From Rugosibacter sp. (GTDB lineage Bacteria; Pseudomonadota; Gammaproteobacteria; Burkholderiales; Rhodocyclaceae), in the NCBI GenBank assembly GCA_030652715.1, contig JAUSQB010000330.1, positions 1 through 9,278 of the forward strand: 9,278 bases of DNA, written 5' to 3'. The translations under genes were made by a program, and so were the position numbers. Below, piece after piece: positions 1 to 8,361 of this stretch. The first letter of the stretch is position 1. Each line of letters starts with the position of its first letter. The notes beneath the pieces were generated by a model. It was not told the origin of the DNA. It worked only from the letters and a program-made list of their open reading frames with translations, and ran no database searches.

Positions 1-1259
1 CAGGAAAACAGACGCAGCGCGCGCGCACTCCCCGGCGCAATATCTGCTTCACGCATGGTTTGCTGCAATTCTGCAATTTTGGCGCGAATCGCCGATGTCA
101 TGACCTCAGTCAAAGGCAGGCGTTGCGCATCTACCAGCACGCCATCCAGTGCACGTGCCAGTTGCTGTCCCGTAGCCAGCATGCGAGCAAAAGTAGCCAG
201 CCCGTCGCTCACGCGTGGCACATCCAGGCTCAAAGACAAACCATGCGTCGTCAATGAGCGCAAATTGTCGAAAGTAAAAGCTTCGCTATCCAAATTCATC
301 AACGTGAACAATTCTTCGCCTACGCTATCACGTGCGTGAAAACAGCCATCCTCCTCGAGCTGCATACCGGCGGATTCAGCCACACCACGCAACTTGGTAC
401 CACTAAACACACCACCGGCGGATTCAACAATATGCACCTTGAACTGAATATCCACATTGGCACAAAAGTTATCCAGAACTACCGCATGTGCAGCGATGGG
501 TGCGAGATCAGGCAAGGGCAGCACAGCACCCACATGATTCGCACAATGTTGCATGCCCTCAAAAAAATGCGCCAGAGCACTCTCTGAAACTGCACCCCGC
601 CGATCAGCGAGTTGTAACGCTGCGGCCCAGTATATATGTTGGCCCGTAGCGTTTTCATCAATCGGCAGCCAGCTTGCAGTGAAGTCATCGTAAGCCAGCC
701 AGCGCAGTGATTTACCCAATTGTGCCGCCCAGCCAGATTGCAACATCCAAAGCGTCGATGCATGGACAGGCTCTGCCGTTTTCAAACACAACACGCAGTG
801 AGTCAAGGTATCGGTCCATTCTGACGGCAAGGCATCCGGCTCTGACGTACTCGCCACCGTGACAGCAGGCTCTGCTGCGGCAGATGGCACATCTGGCCAT
901 GCATTGATCAATTCTGGCGGAAACTCTTCTGTACCTTGTTCATCTGATTGGTAGTGAATTTGTTCAGAGAATTCATCTACCGATTTTTTTTGCGGTTCAG
1001 CAGCATCGAATGCTGAAACTGTAGGCTCTTTACGGTCCGCTATGCCTGCCATTTCATGCAGATCCCCCTCAGTTGTCGATTGTTCGGCAACTGGCTCATG
1101 GGCCAACGGATTGATCAACGTATCGTCCTGCGGATGGGTAAAGAACGTTTGGCTAAGGCGGTGCAGTTTTCTCTCTTGCCACAGGTTGTAAGCCCAGACG
1201 GCTGCCACGGCAGTCGCTCCGGCACCAATCAAAACCATTTGCAAATCGCTCAAAGCCAT
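1..1259 (-). CDS. zipA: ZipA-like cell division protein (cut by the window edge)
   Basis: ZipA is an inner-membrane divisome protein that binds the C-terminal tail of FtsZ and tethers the Z-ring. The reading frame, translated from the reverse strand, gives 419 complete codons with no stop. Residues about 5-24 form one hydrophobic N-terminal helix (LQMVLIGAGATAVAAVWAY), followed by basic residues (QERKLHR), so the bulk should be cytoplasmic. Residues about 40-150 are acidic and low in complexity, like the ZipA linker. Residues about 270-400 fit the ZipA C-terminal FtsZ-binding domain: a KVHIVES strand, then SLSLDVPRV, then the segment ALDGVLVDAQRLPLTE. Residues 150-265 resemble the extra conserved region of betaproteobacterial homologues. 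The start is ATG, 2 bases after the smc stop, with a good Shine-Dalgarno. The last visible bases read TTT TCC TG, so the stop may be the very next base. The family call is fairly sure; FtsZ binding is inferred. Confidence 0.82.
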   Translation of the reverse strand, partial: MALSDLQMVLIGAGATAVAAVWAYNLWQERKLHRLSQTFFTHPQDDTLINPLAHEPVAEQSTTEGDLHEMAGIADRKEPTVSAFDAAEPQKKSVDEFSEQIHYQSDEQGTEEFPPELINAWPDVPSAAAEPAVTVASTSEPDALPSEWTDTLTHCVLCLKTAEPVHASTLWMLQSGWAAQLGKSLRWLAYDDFTASWLPIDENATGQHIYWAAALQLADRRGAVSESALAHFFEGMQHCANHVGAVLPLPDLAPIAAHAVVLDNFCANVDIQFKVHIVESAGGVFSGTKLRGVAESAGMQLEEDGCFHARDSVGEELFTLMNLDSEAFTFDNLRSLTTHGLSLSLDVPRVSDGLATFARMLATGQQLARALDGVLVDAQRLPLTEVMTSAIRAKIAELQQTMREADIAPGSARALRLFS

Positions 1260-1261
1260 TT

Positions 1262-4200
1262 TTATGCCACCTTTTGTTCGTCAGCGAGACGCAATGCTTC
1301 GCCAATATCGACCTCTACCACGCGCGATACACCTTGCTCCTGCATGGTAACGCCAATCAATTGCTGCGCCATTTCCATCGCAATTTTGTTGTGTGAAATA
1401 AAAATAAACTGGGTTTGCACCGACATACGCTTCACCATGTCACAGAACCGCACGGTATTTGAATCGTCCAGCGGAGCGTCCACTTCATCCAGCATACAGA
1501 AAGGCGCCGGATTAAGCTGGAACATGGCAAATACCAGCGCAATGGCGGTCAACGCTTTTTCGCCACCCGAGAGCAAATGAATGGTGGTATTTTTCTTGCC
1601 AGGCGGTTGCGCCATGATCTGAATACCGGAATCCAGAATTTCATCGCCCGTGAGAATCAAGCGCGCTTCGCCGCCGCCAAAAAGCTGCGGGAATAACTGT
1701 CCAAATTGGGCATTGACGATGTTGTAGGTTTCCTGCAATTGCTCGCGCGTGTCGCGGTCAATCCGCCGAATCGCATCTTCCAGCGTACCAATCGCTTTGC
1801 CCAGATCAGCCGACTGCTCATCCAGATAACCCTTGCGCTCAGCGGCCGAGGTTAGCTCATCCAGCGCTGCCAGATTCACCGGGCCCAGGGCTTCGATCTC
1901 ATGGTTAAGGCGCGTGATCTCGCTTTGCAAAACACTGTCTTTGGGCTGAGCGGCAAGCGCTTCGGCAAAAGGAGCCTCATCGGCCTCGGTCAGTAAATTA
2001 ATCTCTGTCAGCCGCTCCTGGAATTGTGCTTCGCTCATTTGCGCAGCTTGCGCTTTCATCTTGAGCTGATTGATCCGCTCATGGAGTGGATCAACTCCCT
2101 GCTCTAACTTCAAGCGGCGTTCATCCAGGCTGCGTAACTCGGCAGCAGCGGATTCCAGTGCATTGCGCCGTTCTGCCAGCGCCGACTCTTTGGCACGTTT
2201 ATCGTCCAGCGCACGGTGTAATTGCTCTTGCAGAACCTGGTCGCTAATACTCGCAATTTCTGTACGTGCGGCGGTGGTTTCTGTGGCGATGCGCGCCAGC
2301 TGGCTGATGGCCGTAGTGGCCGCACGCGCATTGTCTTCCAGCTTGGAAAGGCATTCGCGTTCAGAAAAACCGGCCTCTTGCATCTCTCGCGCAAGCTGTG
2401 TTTCCAACTGACGCGCTTCACGCAGCGCCGTTTCTTTTTGGCGTTGCGCTTCAAACAGTTGTTCGAGTTGCTGGCGGCTATCGGCAAGTTTATCGCTCTG
2501 CTGCCTGGCTTCCAGCTCAGCGCGTTCGGCGCGCGCCTGCTCTGCTGCATTCTGGCGCGACAACTCGGCCAGATCACGGTCGATTTGCGTGGCGCGCTCT
2601 TCAAACCTCGCCTGCGCCTGGGTCAATTTAAGTGCGTCCACTTGGGCAGCATGAAACGCCTGCTGCGCCTCCTGCGCCGCACGGCGGGCCGTGGTCAATT
2701 GCGTTTGCAATACGGTCAGATTTTGCTCAGCGGCGTGCTGCGCCTCACGCGCAGACTGTTCAGAGGCACCGTGCATCATGATCAGTGCGGCTAACTCATC
2801 AATCTCGCGCTGCCGTTCGATCACGCCATGGGTTTTTACATCCGGCACATACAGCGTGACACCGCCGTGGGTCAAGGTGTGGCCTGCGCTCGAAACATAG
2901 GATACCGACGATCCATATCCAGCATGCGCTGCATCTCGACTCAATGGCAACTTGGCCGAGAGATCATCGGCGACGATCACACCCGCCAGCCATTCATCAA
3001 GCACGGCAGACCAGCGTGGGTCGGCACATTGCACTTGCGCGCGTAAAGTATCGCTCGCCGATGTTGCTGCCAGTGGTGATAGGGCATCCTGTACAGCAGG
3101 ATCAGTCAGCACCAGTGTCAAAATGGCAGGCGGCGGAGAAGCCAGGGCAACACGCAATGTCGTGGCATCGGCCATCAGCGCCGAAAAACGTTCACGCAAC
3201 ACCGATTCAACCGCAGTTTCCCATCCGGCATTCACCTGGATCGCTTGCCACAAGGGCTTGGCATCAGTCAGGCCACGCGCCTTGAGCCACGTACCAATTT
3301 CGCCGCTAGGCGCTACTTTGGCTTGCAATTGCTCCAGGGCACCATGCTGCGCGCGGGTTTCAGTCAAGCGACGATGCGCCGCCTGCAAGGCCTCTCGCGC
3401 GCTACGCACCGCGGATTCCGCCGCAGGCACGGCGGCTTGTACCAGCGCGAGTTGTGCTTGCGCTGCCGCGACAGCGTCTTCACTGCGCATCTCATGTTCC
3501 TGGGCTGACGCCAGCAGCACCGGATCCGGCGCGCCCAGAGCAAGACGATCCTGCTCTAGCCGGGTATGCCGTTGGGCAAGGTTTTCCAACGCGCGTTGCG
3601 CGTGGCCGCGATCGGCTTCTGCCAAGCGCAACGCCTGCTCGCTTTGATTCTGCTCACGCCGCGCTGCGGCCACTTCGCTTCCCGCCAGACGCACCGCCTC
3701 TTCCATTCCGGACAAACGCTCGGCAGCCTCTGCATGCTGGCTAGTGGTAATGGCTGCGCGGTTACGCGCATTGTCCAGCAACGTCTGCCAACGCGCTTCT
3801 TCTTCTGTCAGCTGGATATTCTGCGTCGTCCAATGAGTTTCTTCACCCGCAAGTTGAGCTAATCGCAATTCCAGACGCGTACGCGCCTCACGCACATGGG
3901 TTAATTCCGCTTCCAGACGACTCACTTCACCATTGGCGGCATACATCTCGGCCTGCGTTGCGTGCAGCGCGTCCGATGTAGTGAAATGCGCCTCGCGCGC
4001 ATGCTCGACATGCGCTTCCACCTCACGCAACTTTGCAGTTTCGGCTTCTACCTGCGTCGATGCTTCCATCACCTGCTGCGCCAATTGCTGCGCATCCCTG
4101 CGCGCATCGTTGCGTTTCTTCAGCCACAACACCGATTGCTTTGTTGAAACCTGCTCATGCAGGGTGCGATATTGCTTGGCAACTTCCGCCTGCGCTTGCA

Positions 4201-4822
4201 AGCGCGTGACTTGAGCCTCCAGCTCATTGCAAATGTCATTCACGCGTGCAATGTTTTCCCGCGCATCTTCCAGCCGGTGCTCGGTTTCCTTGCGGCGCTC
4301 TTTGTATTTGGTCACACCTGCTGCTTCTTCCAGAAAGAAACGCAGCTCATCGGGTTTGGCCTCGACGATACGCGAGATCATGCCTTGGCCGATGATGGCA
4401 TAAGCACGCGGCCCCAGGCCCGTGCCCAGGAAAAGATCAATCACGTCGCGCCGACGCACGTGCAGATTATTGATGTAGTAGCTCGAATTCCCTTCGCGAT
4501 CCAGCACGCGCTTGACCGTAATCTCGGCATACTGCGACCATTGACCGGCCGCACGTCCCTGTCCGTTATCGAAAAACAGCTCAACGCTGGCACGGCTCAC
4601 GGGTTTGCGATTGCCTGAGCCTTTGAAAATCACATCCTGAATCGATTCGCCGCGCAGCTCGGACGCCTTGGATTCGCCCAGCACCCAGCGCACCGCATCG
4701 ATAATATTTGATTTGCCACAGCCGTTAGGCCCCACCACCCCCGCTAACTGGCTGGGGAAAAGCACAATGGTCGGTTCGACGAACGATTTGAAGCCCGCAA
4801 TTTTCAGCTTGATTAAACGCAC
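1262..4822 (-). CDS. smc: Chromosome segregation ATPase SMC
   Basis: SMC is the ATPase core of the bacterial condensin complex with ScpA and ScpB, which organises and separates sister chromosomes. From a GTG start it has 1186 aa, normal for the family. The N-terminal head holds Walker A GPNGCGKSN (residues 31-39) and a Q-loop near residue 146 (IIGQGMISRIVEAKPDE). A long Ala/Gln/Glu/Arg-rich coiled coil follows to about 505, a hinge at about 507-667, then a second coil. The C-terminal head holds the signature LSGGEK (from 1084), Walker B FCMLDE (1108-1113), D-loop DAPLDD (1115-1120) and switch His1144 in FISHNK. The start is assigned from the conserved opening RLIKLKIAGFKSF. The frame stays open upstream to 4966, but that part is antisense to queF and passes through the likely promoter, and GTG 4822 is the only usual start codon between promoter and head. 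No clear Shine-Dalgarno precedes it. scpA and scpB are not in the window. Confidence 0.96.
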   Translation of the reverse strand: MRLIKLKIAGFKSFVEPTIVLFPSQLAGVVGPNGCGKSNIIDAVRWVLGESKASELRGESIQDVIFKGSGNRKPVSRASVELFFDNGQGRAAGQWSQYAEITVKRVLDREGNSSYYINNLHVRRRDVIDLFLGTGLGPRAYAIIGQGMISRIVEAKPDELRFFLEEAAGVTKYKERRKETEHRLEDARENIARVNDICNELEAQVTRLQAQAEVAKQYRTLHEQVSTKQSVLWLKKRNDARRDAQQLAQQVMEASTQVEAETAKLREVEAHVEHAREAHFTTSDALHATQAEMYAANGEVSRLEAELTHVREARTRLELRLAQLAGEETHWTTQNIQLTEEEARWQTLLDNARNRAAITTSQHAEAAERLSGMEEAVRLAGSEVAAARREQNQSEQALRLAEADRGHAQRALENLAQRHTRLEQDRLALGAPDPVLLASAQEHEMRSEDAVAAAQAQLALVQAAVPAAESAVRSAREALQAAHRRLTETRAQHGALEQLQAKVAPSGEIGTWLKARGLTDAKPLWQAIQVNAGWETAVESVLRERFSALMADATTLRVALASPPPAILTLVLTDPAVQDALSPLAATSASDTLRAQVQCADPRWSAVLDEWLAGVIVADDLSAKLPLSRDAAHAGYGSSVSYVSSAGHTLTHGGVTLYVPDVKTHGVIERQREIDELAALIMMHGASEQSAREAQHAAEQNLTVLQTQLTTARRAAQEAQQAFHAAQVDALKLTQAQARFEERATQIDRDLAELSRQNAAEQARAERAELEARQQSDKLADSRQQLEQLFEAQRQKETALREARQLETQLAREMQEAGFSERECLSKLEDNARAATTAISQLARIATETTAARTEIASISDQVLQEQLHRALDDKRAKESALAERRNALESAAAELRSLDERRLKLEQGVDPLHERINQLKMKAQAAQMSEAQFQERLTEINLLTEADEAPFAEALAAQPKDSVLQSEITRLNHEIEALGPVNLAALDELTSAAERKGYLDEQSADLGKAIGTLEDAIRRIDRDTREQLQETYNIVNAQFGQLFPQLFGGGEARLILTGDEILDSGIQIMAQPPGKKNTTIHLLSGGEKALTAIALVFAMFQLNPAPFCMLDEVDAPLDDSNTVRFCDMVKRMSVQTQFIFISHNKIAMEMAQQLIGVTMQEQGVSRVVEVDIGEALRLADEQKVA
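1267..1274 (-). promoter_or_regulatory. Shine-Dalgarno of zipA, inside the end of smc
   Basis: The minus strand reads AAAGGTGG, 7 bases before the zipA ATG. It lies within the last codons of smc. Because the smc stop and the zipA start are 2 bases apart, translation of zipA is probably coupled to smc. This site settles the zipA start. Confidence 0.7.
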
Positions 4823-4861
4823 AAGGTATAAACCGGAAAAAGAAGGGTTGAAGGCCGTCCC

Positions 4862-4869
4862 ATTATAAT
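4862..4869. promoter_or_regulatory. Palindromic -10 element shared by smc and queF
   Basis: ATTATAAT is its own reverse complement. It gives a perfect TATAAT on the plus strand (4864-4869) and on the minus strand (4867-4862). Predicted transcription starts lie about 26 bases before the queF ATG and about 33 bases before the smc GTG, both sensible leader lengths. No good -35 box is seen at 16-18 bases on either side, so strength or activator need is unknown. The position between two divergent genes supports the call; it is unproven. Confidence 0.55.
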
Positions 4870-4901
4870 CATTCCCATCTCTCTTCTCAGTGACTGACCC
4901 A

Positions 4902-5351
4902 ATGAGCAAACAAGCAGCCAAACAGATAACCAGCCAACCCTTGAAAACGCTTGAAACCTTTCCCAATCCGGCAGCGCACCGCGATTACCAGATTCACATG
5001 GAAATCCCGGAATTCACCTGCCTGTGCCCGAAAACCGGCCAGCCGGATTTTGCCACCCTGACGCTGGATTACATTGCCGATAAAGTCTGTGTGGAATTGA
5101 AAAGCCTGAAGCTTTACATGTGGAGTTTTCGTGACGAAGGCCATTTTCATGAAGATGTCACCAACCGCATCCTGGATGATCTGGCCAGCGCCGTAAAGCC
5201 TCGCTATATGCGCTTGACCGCACGCTTTTATGTGCGCGGCGGCATTTTCACCACCGTGGTGGCAGAGCATCACAAGAAAGGCTGGAAGCCACCCGTAAAA
5301 GTTGATCTGGCTGATCTGGCCACACTGCCCAACGCCAATACGCGCGGCTAA
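4902..5351 (+). CDS. queF: NADPH-dependent 7-cyano-7-deazaguanine (preQ0) reductase QueF
   Basis: QueF reduces the nitrile of preQ0 to the amine preQ1 with NADPH, a cytosolic step of queuosine synthesis for tRNA wobble position 34. The 149 aa size is that of the short, single-domain type I enzyme. Catalytic Cys42 sits in [13 protein letters not shown] and Asp49 follows 7 residues later. The QueF motif [13 protein letters not shown] covers residues 65-77. His83-Glu84 (FHE) matches the substrate-binding pair, 42 residues after the Cys as in the Bacillus subtilis enzyme. The chosen start is ATG 4902. An in-frame GTG at 4890 would add four residues; neither start has a clear Shine-Dalgarno. The gene is divergent from smc and convergent with the hydrolase gene, so it is probably monocistronic. 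The leader seems too short for a preQ1 riboswitch, and none is seen. Confidence 0.95.
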   Translation: MSKQAAKQITSQPLKTLETFPNPAAHRDYQIHMEIPEFTCLCPKTGQPDFATLTLDYIADKVCVELKSLKLYMWSFRDEGHFHEDVTNRILDDLASAVKPRYMRLTARFYVRGGIFTTVVAEHHKKGWKPPVKVDLADLATLPNANTRG

Positions 5352-5365
5352 CGCCCGCTAACCCA

Positions 5366-5390
5366 TTGCGGCGGGAATGCCTCGCCGCAA
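5366..5390 (+). terminator. Hairpin after queF, weak terminator candidate
   Basis: TTGCGGCG and CGCCGCAA form a perfect 8-bp GC-rich stem around a 9-base loop, 14 bases after the queF stop. No T-run follows on either strand, so it may act as a 3' end stabiliser or a poor terminator rather than a classic intrinsic one. Confidence 0.4.
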
Positions 5391-5410
5391 ATGTCTCCAG
5401 CTTTTGACAA

Positions 5411-5438
5411 GTCATGCGAAGCTCAAGCTTCACATGAC
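5411..5438 (-). terminator. Hairpin after the bphD-like gene, possible 3' end structure
   Basis: GTCATG-C-GAAGCT, two bases, AGCTTC-A-CATGAC form a 13-bp inverted repeat with one irregular pair. In a minus-strand RNA that pair is G-U, so the stem is continuous; in plus-strand RNA it is a C-A mismatch. It lies 4 bases after the hydrolase stop. The following T-run is poor, so termination here is inferred only. Confidence 0.4.
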
Positions 5439-5442
5439 CATA

Positions 5443-6536
<1,094 letters not shown>

Positions 6537-6581
6537 GGATGAGATGAATAGATAGATAGTGCTTTAGATGAAGATGGGTTT

Positions 6582-6658
6582 TGGTGCCGACAGTCTGAAT
6601 CGAACAGACGACCTACCGCTTACAAGGCGGTTGCTCTACCAAGCTGAGCTATGCCGGC
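6582..6658 (-). tRNA. tRNA-Thr (anticodon UGU)
   Basis: The reverse strand folds into a full cloverleaf of 77 bases with CCA encoded. The acceptor stem is GCCGGCA with TGTCGGC (one G-U pair). The D arm is GCTC/GAGC with GG in the loop. The anticodon stem is ACCGC/GCGGT around CTTGTAA, anticodon TGT, which reads ACA and probably other ACN threonine codons. The T arm is GTCTG/CAGAC with loop TTCGATT. It has its own promoter and terminator, so it is a single-gene unit. Confidence 0.97.
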
Positions 6659-6667
6659 ATGGCGCAA

Positions 6668-6673
6668 ATTATA
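6668..6673 (-). promoter_or_regulatory. -10 box of the tRNA-Thr promoter
   Basis: The minus strand reads TATAAT, followed by TTGCGCC before the tRNA. The predicted start is only 2-4 bases upstream of the mature 5' end. The G+C-rich stretch between the -10 and the start resembles the discriminator of stringently controlled stable-RNA promoters. The -35 region (GCGATT at 17 bases) is poor, so an activator such as Fis may help; that is inference. Confidence 0.65.
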
Positions 6674-6696
6674 GCGTAGCTATTGGCGAGAATCGC

Positions 6697-6732
6697 TATA
6701 AACTTGACGCTCTCTCTCTTTGGCTCTTTTAT
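6697..6732 (+). promoter_or_regulatory. Candidate promoters of the kinase operon
   Basis: Two options are visible. TATAAA at 6697-6702 is a good -10 but has a poor -35 (GCGTAG). TTGACG at 6704-6709 is a good -35, with the weak -10 TTTTAT 17 bases later at 6727-6732, giving a leader of about 13 bases. The region then is pyrimidine-rich (TCTCTCTCTTTGGCTCTTTT). I cannot choose between them from sequence alone. Confidence 0.35.
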
Positions 6733-6751
6733 TTAATTCGAACCCAGTTTG

Positions 6752-8359
6752 ATGTTAGCCTCGACTCCTACTGCCGAAACACTTTCAGATAGTCTACCGA
6801 AAGCTGTCGCAAATGATGCGCTAAATACAGGCACGCTGGATACAGCGCAGTCATTGCAATTGTTATTGCTCTGCGCCGCAGATAAGGCAGATGATTTAGC
6901 TGCGCGCTTACACACGCCATTTACTATCGCAGGCAGGCAAGCTGCTCTGCACGCTATCGCCTCACTGAGTGACTTGCACAATGCGCTAACGCAAAAGTCC
7001 TGGGATGCCGCCATCTACTCGCCGGACCTAATGCTGCTGCCACTCGCCGACGTGATTCATCAAATCGAACAATCCGCACTCGATTTACCTTTGATTCTGC
7101 TCACCCACCCAGTGACATCAGCCGATACGCAGCAAGCGCTGCGTATCGGCGTTCGCGATGTGGTTGATAGTCACCAGCTCGACCTTCTGGTGCTATCCAT
7201 CATGCGGGAAGTGCGTGAAGCCCGTCACCGGGCCGACCATGGTATCGCGCTAGAAAAGTTAAAAGAAAGCGAGGCTCGTTTTCGTGGTCTGGCATCCAAT
7301 TTACCGGGCATGCTGTTTCATCTGCGGCAGAAAACAGACGATGGCTATCGCTTTCTTTACGCCAGCGAAGGCTGTCAAAAACTTTTTGGCGTCACCCCCC
7401 ACGACTTGCTGGCTTCGGCTTCACGGCTATTCGATGCCTTCGATGCCGAAGAAAAGAAAAGTTTATATCGAGCCTTGCAAGACTCGGCCTCTAACGGCGC
7501 TCTGCTCAACTGGGAAGGCCGCACTCGAGGGCGCACGCGGCACAAATGGATTAACCTGCGCTCCATGCCGCATCGCCTGGATGGCAACACAGTCGAATGG
7601 CGCGGCATTGCGACCAATATCACCCAGAGCAAGGAAAGCGAAGCGCAACTGCGCAAATCGCGGCAGCAACTTGCCGAACTGTCTTCCCACCTTGAAGCCA
7701 TCAAGGAAGAAGAACGCGAACGCATCTCGCGCGACATTCACGACGAACTTGGCTCTATTCTGGTGCGGCTTAAAATCGAAGTTGCGCTGCTGGCCAGCAA
7801 GCTGCCGGACACTGCCGAGACTCTGCGTGATAAAGCCTATTCAATCGAAGGCCTGCTCGACCAGGCAATGAGCACGGCCAGCCGCGTGGCGCGCGAACTG
7901 CGCCCCGGCATTCTCAAAGAATTTGGCTTGCCTGCGGCCATTGAATGTCAGGCTGAAGACTTCACCCAGCGGTTCAACATCCCTTGCCACGTGCAATCCG
8001 ATGAAGACATTCCTGAGCCTGCGCTGGCAACGTCGTTAGCATTATTCCGGATTGCACAAGAAGCGCTGACTAACGTTGCCAAACACGCCCATGCTTCGCA
8101 GGTCTTTATCCGTTTGCACCGCGAACACGGTAACATTGTGCTGGAAGTCCGCGATAATGGTCGCGGCATTTCAGACGCCGATATGCAAAAACCCAAATCA
8201 TTCGGATTACGCGGCATTCGTGAGCGTATCTCCAGCCTCGCGGGTTCTTTTGCGATTGTTGCAGCAGAGCAAGGAGGAACCCGCGTGACCTTACGAGTAC
8301 CAGAGTACACACCCCCAGAGCCGCCAGCAGATGAAGAAGCACAACGTGCCTTATTTTGA
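6752..8359 (+). CDS. Soluble PAS sensor histidine kinase, NarX/DegS type
   Basis: This kinase should autophosphorylate and pass phosphate to the regulator encoded just downstream. It has 535 aa from ATG 6752 and no membrane segment, so it senses something in the cytoplasm. Residues about 35-160 look like a receiver fold (LQLLLL, WDAAIYSPD, LPLILLTHP, ALRIGVRDVV), but the acidic pair and the conserved Lys are missing and Ser90 sits where the phospho-Asp is expected. A PAS domain spans about 172-290, ending GIATNIT. The HisKA_3 helix carries His330 in ISRDIHDELGS. The ATPase domain has the N-box Asn441 (QEALTNVAKHA), DNGRG from Asp468 and FGLRGIRER from 484. A Pro- and acid-rich tail ends the protein. 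A TTG directly precedes the ATG, and no Shine-Dalgarno is visible. No haem or Fe-S binding motif stands out in the PAS domain; the signal is unknown. Confidence 0.9.
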   Translation: MLASTPTAETLSDSLPKAVANDALNTGTLDTAQSLQLLLLCAADKADDLAARLHTPFTIAGRQAALHAIASLSDLHNALTQKSWDAAIYSPDLMLLPLADVIHQIEQSALDLPLILLTHPVTSADTQQALRIGVRDVVDSHQLDLLVLSIMREVREARHRADHGIALEKLKESEARFRGLASNLPGMLFHLRQKTDDGYRFLYASEGCQKLFGVTPHDLLASASRLFDAFDAEEKKSLYRALQDSASNGALLNWEGRTRGRTRHKWINLRSMPHRLDGNTVEWRGIATNITQSKESEAQLRKSRQQLAELSSHLEAIKEEERERISRDIHDELGSILVRLKIEVALLASKLPDTAETLRDKAYSIEGLLDQAMSTASRVARELRPGILKEFGLPAAIECQAEDFTQRFNIPCHVQSDEDIPEPALATSLALFRIAQEALTNVAKHAHASQVFIRLHREHGNIVLEVRDNGRGISDADMQKPKSFGLRGIRERISSLAGSFAIVAAEQGGTRVTLRVPEYTPPEPPADEEAQRALF

Positions 8360-8361
8360 CC

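Noticed and set aside
2222..2794. Long open frames on the plus strand opposite smc (also 2952-3647 and 1056-1580)
   Set aside because: They overlap an unmistakable SMC gene, have Arg/Cys/Ser-rich unnatural composition and match no family I recognise.
4870..4901. Possible preQ1 riboswitch ahead of queF
   Set aside because: The leader after the likely transcription start is only about 26 bases, with no stem-loop and A-rich tail typical of that riboswitch.
4823..4966. In-frame 48-residue extension of SMC with a hydrophobic stretch resembling a signal peptide
   Set aside because: It has no counterpart in SMC proteins, is antisense to the start of queF and spans the probable promoter. The conserved SMC N-terminus begins at GTG 4822.
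6548..6559. ATAG repeated three times
   Set aside because: It is too short to be a meaningful repeat array and lies in the tRNA trailer before the terminator.
6582..6658. tRNA-Thr as an integration site for a mobile element
   Set aside because: No integrase gene and no direct copy of the tRNA 3' end is seen in the flanks within the window.
6568..6792. 74-residue plus-strand open frame over the tRNA
   Set aside because: It covers the tRNA antisense strand and its promoter; it is not a plausible protein gene.
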